Notes under the pieces: model-generated
Told to the model about the DNA's origin: nothing
Databases searched by the model: none
Seen by the model: the letters and a program-made list of their open reading frames with translations, nothing else
Assembly: GCA_017165825.1 (NCBI GenBank)
Contig: CM029366.1
Span: 21,914,082-21,978,081, forward strand
Direction: 5' to 3'
Source: Hepsetus odoe
Lineage: Eukaryota; Chordata; Actinopteri; Characiformes; Hepsetidae
DNA: 64,000 nt
Made by a program: the position numbers and the translations under genes
Shown here: positions 1-10,538 of the stretch, one piece after another
Position numbering within the stretch: the first letter of the stretch is position 1
How the letters are laid out: each line of letters opens with the position of its first letter

Positions 1-1
1 G

Positions 2-742
2 CTCTCACTGGATCGGTTCGCAGCCGAGTGTGAAGCGGCTGGGATGAGAATCAGCACCTCCAAATCTGAGGCCATGGTCCTCAGCCGGAAAAGGGTGGAG
101 TGCCCTCTCAGGGTTGGGAGTGAGATCCTGCCCCAAGTGGAGGAGTTTAAGTATCTTGGGATCTTGTTCACGAGTGAGGGTAGAATGGAGCGGGAGGTCG
201 ACAGGCGGATCGGGGCAGCATCCGCAGTGATGCAGGCTCTGCATCGGTCCGTCATGGTGAAGAAGGAGCTGAGCCAAAAGGCAAAGCTCTCAATTTACCG
301 GTCGATCTACGTTCCCACCCTCACCTATGGTCACGAGCTGTGGGTAGTGACCGAAAGAACGAGATCGCGAGTACAAGCGGCCGAAATGAGTTTCCTCCGC
401 AGGGTGTCTGGACTCTCCCTTAGAGATAGGGTGAGAAGCTCAGCCATCCGGGAGGGGCTCAAAGTAGAGCCGCTGCTCCTCCGCATCGAGAGGAGTCAGA
501 TGAGGTGGCTCGGGCATCTGATTAGGATGTCCCCTGGACGCCTCCCTGGTGAGGTGTTCCAGGCACGTCCCACTGGAAAGAGACCCCGGAGAAGACCCAG
601 GACACGCTGGAGAGACTATGTCTTTCGGCTGGCCTGGGAACGCCTTGGGATCCGCCCGGAAGAGCTGGAAGAAGTGGCCGGAGAGAGGGAAGTCTGGGCA
701 TTCCTGCTGAAGCTGCTGCCCCCGCGACCCGACCTCGGATAA
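2..742 (+). mobile_element. 3' part of an RTE/Rex3-like non-LTR retrotransposon (reverse transcriptase C-terminus)
   Basis: An open frame runs from the window edge to TAA at 740-742 with no internal stop, giving about 246 residues. It reads as the C-terminal part of a fish LINE reverse transcriptase: FKYLGILFTSEGRMEREVDR, YVPTLTYGHELWVVTERTR, FLRRVSGLSLRDRVR, RWLGHLIRM and RPRTRWRDYVFRLAWERLG. It is followed by GGATAAGCGGAGGAGAATGGATGGATGG, shown here in two parts as GGATAAGCGG and AGGAGAATGGATGGATGG; such GATG-type tails are typical of fish RTE/Rex3 elements. The intact frame suggests fairly recent insertion. The 5' part is outside the window, and the clade name is tentative. Confidence 0.8.
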
Positions 743-770
743 GCGGAGGAGAATGGATGGATGGAATATT

Positions 771-1049
771 GACTGATAAACTGAGGGGCAGTGGTGGCCT
801 AGTGGTTAGGGTGTTGGCCACCTGATCGGAGGATCGGGGGTTTGAACCCCTTCCCAATAGGTTGCCCTGAGGTACCCTTGAGCAAGGTGCCGTCCCCGTC
901 CCGCTCCTCCCTGCAATGGGTTGGCGACCTGTCCAGGGTGCGTCCCCCGTCCTCGCCCTGTGTGCGCTGGGTTGGACACCAGCACTCCCCCGCGACCCCG
1001 TTTGGGACAAGCGGCAGATAATGGATGGATGGATGGACTGATAAACTGA
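771..1049. repeat. Target-site duplication around the composite SINE
   Basis: GACTGATAAACTGA occurs at 771-784 and again, identically, at 1036-1049, directly beside the two ends of the SINE. This is the signature of LINE-machinery retrotransposition. Confidence 0.85.
785..1035 (+). mobile_element. Composite tRNA-derived SINE with RTE-like 3' tail
   Basis: The head carries an A box (TGGCCTAGTGGTTAG) and a B-box-like GGTTTGAACCCC, then the body CCTGAGGTACCCTTGAGCAA shared with the other SINEs here. Unlike them it ends with CCCCCGCGACCCCGTTTGGG, ACAAGCGG and ATGGATGG repeats, close to the LINE tail at 719-763. It is flanked by a perfect 14-bp duplication, GACTGATAAACTGA, at 771-784 and 1036-1049, which defines its ends. 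Confidence 0.85.
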
Positions 1050-1994
1050 TTGATACTTGTTCCAACAGTATTTAAATGTTACTTTCAGTAGTTAAATATT
1101 AATTTCATACTCTTTTATTTTATTTTTTTATAGAATTGTTAAAAATGCTCATTTTTTAAAATATTCATGCCAGTGTTGTTTCATCATCTGAACAGGAATC
1201 CTTTAAGGATTCAATGAAGGATATCTTTTAGAAGTGCTTGGTTTACTGCTTGTTGTGTTTTCTTCCATATTTATTTGAATGATCTTTTCTGAATATGATC
1301 TTTTGATTATTTTTTACTTTTTTACTTCTATTTTTATACTGAATGAGAGATAACTTAGGAGTGGTGCTGTGCACTGGTTAAAAGTCGGAACCAGGTTTAG
1401 ACGCTGTGGATGCCTTTTAGAAATGTATTGAAAGAGAAGAGAAATATTTCCAAAGCTGCTCCAAAGTCCAGAAGGCAGTCATTAATAGAAAAGAAAGTTT
1501 TTCTTAAGAAAATGTTACAGGGGCAGGTTTTATATCACTCTGAGGGCAATTTGTTTTGGAAAAGTGTGTGAAACTTGTTTACCTATTCTTCTGGCCTAAT
1601 GGCCTTGAAACGTCCCCTTTAACTCTAGCTTATCTCTACAGAGGACTGTCTGCAGTTTTCAGGCAGATTATAACTAAATCATGAATATGAATAAATCAGG
1701 AATACAATAAAAATCCTGTTCATTAACAATGCCTCAAGCAATGGGTTTACCCAATAACCTCTTTAAAGACGGGTGGCCAAATCAAGAAATTCAAAAGACC
1801 AGAAGTTGGTCAAAGGTAACCAGCTTTCTATTAGTAGATAAAATGAAGTGAATCACATAAGAAAATAATTTCCATAGTTAGATAAGCTAGCTGTAAAATG
1901 TAGTGAGCTATGCTGCTATTTTAACTACGTTGAAATGTAACAATCTAAGCATTACCCACATAGGAAATATAGTTCATTAAATCAAAAGTTTTTA
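1050..1994. other. Unique AT-rich intergenic sequence
   Basis: No ORF, RNA gene or recognisable repeat was seen. Confidence 0.6.
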
Positions 1995-2236
1995 AAGTGA
2001 AAGTGACAACTTGTCATTGTAAATACACAGCACAACACACTATGAACCAAAACAAAGTGCATCCTCTGTTTCTCAGCCATACCCACCGTGCAGCAGGGGT
2101 CAGCTATTGAAAGCGCCTGGGGAGCAGTGATGGGGATGGTACCTTAGTCAAGGGTACCCCAGGGAAACCTACTGGTCTGGGATTCGAATACCATGATCTC
2201 CTGATCAGGGGGCCAACTCCTTAAACACTAGGCCAA
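1995..2236 (-). mobile_element. tRNA-derived SINE (family 1), near full length
   Basis: On the minus strand this reads from the tRNA-like head (2236) to the AGTCACTTTCACTT-type tail (1995). It contains the inverse of CTTGAGCAAGGTACC, with mutations, and GCTTTCAATAGCTG. Confidence 0.8.
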
Positions 2237-2872
2237 ACGATGTAAACAATGCAGTGTGCTCAAAATGATGGGTTTGTTTGTCTGGGTATGATTATGTGTA
2301 TGCTCAGTTTAGATTATGGACATTTGCAGGTGCTTTAGGCTTTAATCTCTTTATTTCTTGTTTATTGTATATTATGTCTACAGGACTTATACATTGACTA
2401 TAGTTCTAAAGATTCACAATTAGCTGAAACCAATTTCCTCCTGTGTGTTAACATACTTGGCCAAAAAATATCTTCTTTCTGTGAAGCTGTGCAAAAGTTC
2501 CACCAATAAAAATGAGGCTCTTCCTGTTGCTAGGCAGCTGCTGGTATAGCACCCCTGTGGACCCGACTAGGAAATATGTCCACCCACTTAGTGGCACATG
2601 ATGGAGGTGTATGACTGTTTCCTTTCATTATAAGAATGTTAAAATGATATTATCTGATATTTTCCCTTTTTAGATGGAGACCCATGATATAACATGATAT
2701 AATAGTATTATAAAATGCTGGTTTATTCCACTGTGTACCAGTATAGGATCATTATCAGAAGTATCACCAACCAAACTACAGAACTATAAGAAAATTATCA
2801 CACAAAACAAATTAACAAAATGAGCATTAAAAATCTGGCAAATATATTTTTGATCTATTCTTAGTTAAGTGA

Positions 2873-3075
2873 CAGTGGCGGTAGTCTATTGGTGGTCTTC
2901 CCTACGGGCCTATGGCTCACGATGTCCCAGGTTCAAATCCCACCTCTGGCACTACCACCTCTGGGTCCCTGAGCAAGACCCTTAACCCGGAGTTGTTTCA
3001 GGGGGACTGTCCCTGTAATTAGGACATGGAAGTCGCTCTGGATAAGGGTGTCTGCTAAATGCTGCAAACGTTATA
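2873..3075 (+). mobile_element. tRNA-derived SINE (family 2, V-SINE/HE1-like)
   Basis: A different family from the one above. It has a B-box-like GGTTCAAATCCC, then CTGAGCAAGACCCTTAACC, GGGGGACTGTCCCTGTAAT and the end GGATAAGGGTGTCTGCTAAA familiar from teleost SINEs. The family name is tentative. Confidence 0.75.
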
Positions 3076-3947
3076 ACAATTATGAAACTCCTGATTTGTT
3101 TTGCTCATTATCCCTCACTTACATGTCAATGGAATGAACAACCAGCTGAAGTAGATTGCACATACTTAAATGTAATTACATTCACTCCATGAAAGATGTG
3201 TCTACTCAATATCATATCAATAACACATCAGTTATATTTGATTTCTCATGAAACACTCTCCGGCTCTTAGACTGACAGTAAGTCTTTCAACTTGGCAAAT
3301 TAGAACTTTGCTACTGAATAAGTGTTGATTTCTTCCCTCATATACTGCAGCACTGTCCAAACATCATGAGACACCCATCACTTCTTTATGTTGTGCTACA
3401 GAATCGCTTTGCTGGTGCAAAAATACTATTACTGATACTATAAACTGTCTCATATTTGGCATATTGGGTAGATTTAATTAAAGAAATGGGAAGAGATGGT
3501 TTACTGTGATGGTTTGACAAATGCCTAAAGATTCAAGGTGCCTAGAAAAAGAGGTTCCAACCACTCAGCATTCAGCCCCACCAGTAAATTAATCTGGCCT
3601 GATCATCTGTGATCATTTGCATCCGTTTCTTTGCAGCTTCATGCTAAAAGTTACATGGCTTTGTCATGTTTGAATCATACATGCATACATTCATTGCTTA
3701 GTACTACATAAGTGTTAATACACAATATCACTCTCCTAAAACTTTCATTCTGAAACACTGAATGGCTTTATAGGACTCTTTACACAAAAGCAAACACCAT
3801 ACACTACACATATACTGCACTTCTTGCTTTGCTAATATGGCCCACTACTGAAAAACTCAACAAAAACAGTTCTCTTAAAAGCTAGTAATGCCACCTACGA
3901 CTCCTCCGAATCACTAGTACTTTATCAAAGTTAATTGGCAACTATAC

Positions 3948-3999
<52 letters not shown>

Positions 4000-4717
4000 C
4001 TATATACCTTTAGTTAATCTATCAGTCTTGCTGTAAAAAAGAGGAGTAAGGGGAGAAGGCTCAAATGTCTAAGCACACTACAAAAGGGTGGCTGGGGTTG
4101 CTTGGGGACTGGGGTTCAGCCTTTAACTTAACAGCTACAGCTGAACATGAACTGAGCATCTCCCCTGCAGCACTTATGAGAGATGATGGAAAGTTGGGTG
4201 AACTATCAATTCCCTCAGCAGCAGAAAGCTAGATGAGCCCTGGCGGCCTTTGTTGTAATCCATCAGACAGAAGATTCCAGAACAAGCATTCACCTCCTTC
4301 AACTCACTTTTCAGGAAGGACCCCTTAAAATGTTTTAAACTTATAAATCTTGACTGGATCAGCCAGTGATTTTCTGTCATTGCTGAGGAGGGGCTGCCAA
4401 TTGCACTAACTGGTAATGGCGTTACTCTACTGCCAGTTCTTTTTTCCCCTGTCACCAGTGTCCTTGAGGCAGCACTCACCTTGTGCTGGCCCCTGTTTGC
4501 TGAAAAGCTTGCTAATTTGGCACAACTCCCAAAGATTCATTCCAATATTTATACTGGTTGGCTGTCAGTTTACTCTCTCTGAAAGACCTTGACTACCAAA
4601 TGTATAACAGCTGAATTTCTCATCATGGACTATTTAGCAAAGGATGCTCGAATGCCATGGAGACAACAGAGATGTTCATGCTGCCCTAACAAGGAATTTT
4701 AAATGAAATGCGCCAGA
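3076..4717. other. Intergenic sequence with one GT microsatellite
   Basis: Mostly unique AT-rich DNA. A (GT)n tract lies at 3951-3997. The stretch 4190-4480 is more complex, is not recognisable as a repeat, and carries no convincing coding frame. Confidence 0.5.
3951..3997. repeat. (GT)n microsatellite
   Basis: About 23 uninterrupted TG dinucleotides. Confidence 0.95.
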
Positions 4718-4720
4718 AAA

Positions 4721-5138
<418 letters not shown>

Positions 5139-5141
5139 GGT

Positions 5142-5240
5142 TGGCTGCCCCCTGCTGCACTGTGTAATGGGTTAATTGCAAAGTATTTCATTGTGATTTA
5201 CTGTGTGCTGTGCTGTGTCAGTAGTCACTTTCACTTTGCA
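5142..5240 (+). mobile_element. SINE family 1, 3' half only
   Basis: GGCTGCCCCCTGCTGCACTG through GTAGTCACTTTCACTTT matches the 3' half of the family. The 5' half is absent; the GATA/GACA array abuts exactly where it should be. Confidence 0.75.
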
Positions 5241-6073
5241 TTCACTTTCTCAGATATATATGTTGTGAGGTGAAAACCACTGTGAAAACTCAGGATTGAG
5301 TGTTTTTTGAGCATGGGAAGTGGAACTTATTAGATGAATGTAATTACCACCCCTGACTGATTTGACAGATACATGAGAGAAATGTAGAAATAGCCCAAGC
5401 AAAATCTTAAATTGATCCCAATACAATGCTGTGGCTGAACCTTAAACAGGTCATTTATGCATGTGTTTTGTTATCTCTGCCTTTGTCTTCTGTGCTCCCA
5501 TGGGATGGGTCGGCTTATATTATGCTGCTTACACAGCTGTACGTAGCTAATTTGAGATGACCCTTAATCATTTAACACTTGTCAAGATGACTTCATTTAC
5601 AGACAGTCCATGTGTATAACATGGCAGATAGCTGTACGACGTTAAAAAGGAAAGTGCTCACAAATAATTGACAAGACTCTCCTGGGTGCTTCAGTTCACC
5701 CCCTCTTTGCTTTCTTTGACACACTCGATCTGTTCTCCTTGCTCCTTACTTGTAGTCATAAATGTTTCATTCTCATTCCAGGATGCGGTAAATCTACTGG
5801 GACTGGCTTTATATTCTATGGCCATAGTTTTAAAGTAAAGTGAAGCTGCATTTGCTCTTGAGACTGAGCCAGATTTCATATTCTCTACATTTTGTGACTG
5901 AGAATGTATTTATAGACTGGTATCACTAATATATTCTCTATTTAGTACATGAAAGCCTGACCACAGTAAATATGTGTCCACAAACAACATGAAAGTTCAA
6001 AATGCCTGTACATTTGCTGTTAGCAGATGCAGGTTGTAGTTGGTATTTCCCCCGGAATCTACAATTTGAGAGA

Positions 6074-6132
<59 letters not shown>

Positions 6133-6690
6133 TGCTTATTACCCCTGACAGTTGAATCAGAAGAAATGAAGCGGAATGATTGGTTAACGTGCAAGGCTTT
6201 AAACATTTTCCTGTCAACTTTCAGTCAGTAAGCTTTTAAGGCATGAAGAAATGCTGGTTTTGCTACACTTTCTAAAGTTTCTGTCAGCCTGGGCTGCTCT
6301 TGGGCAAAAGCAAGGCCTCTAAATGCATTTCTACAAGCTTGACATCAGGCTTTAACCAGTGGCAAGCCTTTCTGAACTTGCTGACAGTGCATTTGGATGT
6401 GCATACTACCAGAGGGAAGTTGGCAAGGCATGTGAAGTGCTAAATCAGGTTTTGTAGACCAGCAGAAAGGCTGCTGGGTTTTAGATACATCACATTAGGG
6501 TTTGTCAGGCTTAGCAGATTCCTGTATGTGTTTCACAGATTTTCAATAAGTAAATTGAACTATCCATACTCCACCCCCAAATGGATTTGTGACAAGTTTC
6601 ATAGAAAGGTGGCAAAACTCACACTCAACCTGATGTAAAACTGTAGAGCAGCTCAGTCATGGCCACAATGCACACATTTAGCACTTCACA
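5241..6690. other. Unique intergenic sequence with a GA tract
   Basis: No gene found. A (GA)n run lies at 6076-6128. The rest is AT-rich unique DNA. Confidence 0.55.
6076..6128. repeat. (GA)n microsatellite
   Basis: About 26 GA units. Confidence 0.95.
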
Positions 6691-6950
6691 TGGGGCAGCG
6701 GTGGCCTTGTGGTTAGGAAGTTGCCACGGATTGGAAGACTGTGTTTGATTCCCTCACCAATAGGTTACCCTGAGGTGCCCTTGAGCAAGGTACCATCCCT
6801 GTCACTGCTCCCTGGGTACTTTCAATAGCTGCCCCCAGCTGCATTTGTGTGTATGGGTGAAACGCAGAGGTTGAATTTCGTTGTGTTGTGCTGTGCACTG
6901 CGTTTCACAATGACTAGGGTAGTCACTTTCACTTTTTCACTTTCACATAA
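6691..6950 (+). mobile_element. tRNA-derived SINE (family 1), full length
   Basis: Head GGGGCAGCGGTGGCCTTGTG, body CTTGAGCAAGGTACC, middle TTTCAATAGCTGCCCCCAGC, and tail TAGTCACTTTCACTTTTTCA, in order. Confidence 0.85.
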
Positions 6951-7136
6951 TTGCCCTGAGACCACTATAATGTTTGCTTAGAGACTTTCCACTTTAAATT
7001 GCTTCACTATTAGTCTGGACAATGATGTTGTAGTGAATTGAAATAAAGCAGATTGCAAAATGTCATCGCCTTGCTAATGCTTCCAATTTTACACATAATC
7101 CTAAACTCATAATCCAAAATGTTTGACATATATACC

Positions 7137-7392
7137 TGTCATGGTGACCACCAAACCCCGGCCATGGCCACGCTCCCAGTCTCCAGAATTCTGAGCCGGA
7201 ATTTCTATCCAAGCATTCATTAATCACACCCAGTCCTCCTCACCTGGCCTGCCAGGTATTTAAGGTTTGCCAGCCCGACCCAGTCTCGCCTGTTCTCTGT
7301 TTACGTGTCTATTCTCTCAACCTTGTCTAGCTCAGATTAAAAACCCTGATGTCTGCCATGCGCTTGTGCTCTCTTTCCTTGCGAATATGACA
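7137..7392. mobile_element. Solo-LTR-like element with TG...CA ends
   Basis: 256 bp starting TGTCATGG and ending AATATGACA (terminal TGTCAT/ATGACA), flanked by ATACC at 7132-7136 and 7393-7397. A TATA-like GTATTTAAGG lies in the middle and an ATTAAAAACC, possibly poly(A)-related, near the end. Size, TG/CA ends and a 5-bp duplication fit a solo LTR of a retrotransposon. There is no internal coding region. A MITE with similar ends cannot be excluded. Confidence 0.6.
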
Positions 7393-7397
7393 ATACC

Positions 7398-9580
7398 TGT
7401 TGAATACCATGTAAAGGAAAAGACACTCTAAATGTTATGTCTCAATGTCTTCTGTGAAAACTGGCCAACGTCACAGCATTTCTAGGCTGTGAAAAAACCT
7501 ATTTGCCCCTTTTACATTGTTTGCATTTATTCATAACAATAAACGGATTCTGGAAAAAAGTGTACAAGACAGCAAGTCCGTGCTGTTCAGGTCTAGACTA
7601 TGATAAAGCTACTCCACAATGTTATTGTTTTCTTCCACCAATAAAAATGTATTTATAATGTATATAAAAATATGTATAGAAAATATCAGGGGGGTATTCT
7701 ATTTGTGAATGAAGTGGTGTTGTGCTGATAGGTCATCCTGCTGTTCCGTTTTAGATTGTTGTCCCTTTTGATCAACATTGCATGTGGTTCTGTCTTTGCT
7801 GCACACTCTATTATGGTGGAGGATTAATTGTCAAGACAGACATGAACCTCTACATGGTTCCAGCTGACCATTGTCCATCCTCAAATCACACCTGACACTC
7901 CTTTACCCTTGCAAATCATTCCCCTCCCTCCTTTTTTTCCTTATTCTAATTGATTGGGTGCATTTTTCCTCCTCTGGCGTTTCTTCAGGGACATCATTAC
8001 GCATTCAGAGCAGTGCGTTTGGCAGTCAGTGAGTGCGAGATTTCACTGCATCCATTATCCTCCTCCACAACCTCACCCAGCGTTAATGATAGAATCATTA
8101 GCACAATCAGTGCAGGCACTTGTGTCTCCAGACTAAAGAGCAGTTTTTCCTGGCCAGAGTCTTTCCGCATAGATGTGTGCACATGTGTTAGTGAGAACAC
8201 TCTAGCTCTATGATTCTGAATGCATGTCACATTTGCAAGGATTCCTGTGCATTTGTAGTGTATCCATCACCAGCTTGTCCTTATCCATTTACTGGAGTGG
8301 AGTGAAGGGTAGAGTGTGAAGGTGATGAAAGAGAGGCTTCTTTGTCTCAGCTTGTCTTTGTTTTGCCTTTTTGAGTGCGTGTGCATGTGTGTGTGTGTGT
8401 GTTTGTGTGTGTGTGTGCAGGCATGGTTGTATTCAGACTTGGTAAGGGGGTGGTGAAGTGAATGTGATTAGTTGTCTCCAATAACAAACACAAGTGTGGA
8501 GGGAATTCTCTCATGGCTGACCTCCACGCCTACACACAAAAGACAGCACAATTAATCAAAGCCAAGCCAGCCTGGAAATCGGCTCTGACAGTCACAGGGC
8601 CCATCAGCAAGCACACAGATAATATGTAGCAATCAAACACTCTTAACAAGCTTTTATTAACAGATGGGCCACTGAGGCAATCTTATAATGACCTAAGTGA
8701 CTCAGTAGCAGCTAGAGACAAAGCAGCTTGTCCTACACCATACACATGTAGTCTGATCATATTTTGAAAACACTTTTCTTGGTGATATAAAGTAAATCTG
8801 TCATTTTCTAAAAATGTGCTTATATCCGTGTTGCCGCCATAGAATTGCTATATTACTGCAAGGTTTTATTTGCTTTGTTATTTCCAAGAAAAATGCCATT
8901 TATAGGCACATGAATATGGAGGACACAGAGGTGCCATAAATAATTCTACATTATAACCATAATTTCATCCACCACAAAAGTCAAAACTTATTTGATCATT
9001 TTGATTTTGCATCATTTAAAATTGCCAGAGACACTTTAAATCTTATTGAATGAACTTCTACTGAAGTTTAATGACAATGTTTCTTTTTCCCTCTAAACAC
9101 AAGATGATCTGTTCTGTCCTGACAGCAATTGTTCTTTTATAAAACATGGAATAATTGCAGCTAGTGGGGCCACTCCTAATCAATGCTATTGAATGTGACT
9201 ATTCTTAGTCATTCTCAATGTATCTTCTAGAGCCAGTCAAGCAGGTGAAGTGAGTAATGTTGCTTAAAAAAAACGAATAAATTAACCAGAATTAAGGTGT
9301 AACACTCTTTGGCCCAGCTAAACCACTGCAGTAATTTTGAAATGAGAAGGGCGACCTTAGGACTTATTCCCAGGTGCCACCTCCCTGAGGGTCAAATGAC
9401 CTCAGGTGCCCTGACAGTACCTTAATATGCTGGCAGCATTTTTTATTGTTTAATCAAAGGATCATTTTGTTCACATATCAGCAGCATAAATCTTGATGCC
9501 CAGCTATGGCCTTTGGACCACCTGAAAGGTTTGCCTCTCACTGCAAGATAGATTATATAAATGATATAAGTGCTCTCCAT
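7398..9580. other. Unique intergenic sequence
   Basis: No gene. A GT-rich run is at 8384-8419. Stretches 7930-8215 and 8530-8720 are non-repetitive, of balanced composition and with TAAT/ATTA cores, so they are candidates for conserved non-coding DNA. Confidence 0.45.
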
Positions 9581-9586
9581 TCCAAA

Positions 9587-9965
9587 TATATATACAGCAC
9601 TGTGCAAAAGTTTAAGGCAGGTGTGGAAAAATGCTGTAAATAAAGAATGCTTTCAAAAATGGAAGTGTCAATCATTTATTTTCATCAATCAACAAAATGC
9701 AGTGAATGAACAAAAGAGAAATCTAAATCAAATCAGTATTTGGTGTGACCACCCTTTGCCTTCAAAACAGCATCAGTTCTTCTAGGTACACCTGCACACA
9801 GTTTTGAAGGAACTGGCTGGTAGGTTGTTCCAAACATCTTGGAGAGCTAACTACAGATCTTCTGTGGATGTAGGCTTCCTTGCATCCTTCTGTCTCTTCA
9901 TGTAATCCAGACACACTGGATGATGTTGAGATCAGGGCTCTGTGGGGGCCAGAAGAACTGGTGTT
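9587..9965 (-). mobile_element. Tc1-like transposon remnant (transposase C-terminus and TIR)
   Basis: Read on the minus strand, it gives PDLNIIQCVW (the DLNxxE/W region of Tc1 transposases), then AVLKAKGGHTKY, ending in a stop and a terminal sequence whose inverse is CAGCACTGTGCAAAAGTTT at 9596-9614. Stops and frameshifts break the frame. The 5' two-thirds are missing, and a SINE fragment follows directly. Confidence 0.75.
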
Positions 9966-9990
9966 GCAGGTTTTGAAGGCAAAGGCAATG

Positions 9991-10106
9991 ATGGTACTTG
10001 TTGCACCTGGCTGGGGTTCATGGGCAATCTTTTGGTCAGAGATTCAGGCCCACTGACCTTCTGATCCTAGTGCTTAGTCCCTAACCACAAGGCCACCGCT
10101 GCCCCT
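9991..10106 (-). mobile_element. SINE family 1, 5' fragment
   Basis: On the minus strand, a head GGGGCAGCGGTGGCCTTGTG GTTAGGGAC (A box) is followed by a degraded B box. It breaks off near GTACC. It abuts the Tc1 remnant. Confidence 0.65.
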
Positions 10107-10453
10107 ATTGCCACAGCTGAGTGAAGAGTGAACTGCGCATTTTGAAACCTTCATGATTCACTTCCCCAAACTTTTTAAAATGTGGCTAAGAACAGTACAG
10201 ACATTTCTCGTCCTCAAATTAGATGAATTTAGGTTTGATCAATCAAGATTATATGATGGATGTTTTTAATTAATTTTACTGGGTCATTTTACCTGCTTTT
10301 TTCAAAACCTTCATGTTATGTCTGTGAATATGCAGATGCTACTGTGACAGTGTCATACAGATGCTGCACATATCCCAGTGTACAAGCGATGTGTACATTA
10401 GGCAGCTGTGCACTGTGTTGAGTGCCTCCAGTCATTTTCTTTTGTTGAGTGGG

Positions 10454-10457
<4 letters not shown>

Positions 10458-10535
<78 letters not shown>
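10458..10535. repeat. (CT)n microsatellite
   Basis: Nearly pure TC repeats with one break (TCCTC) at about 10489. Confidence 0.95.
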
Positions 10536-10538
<3 letters not shown>

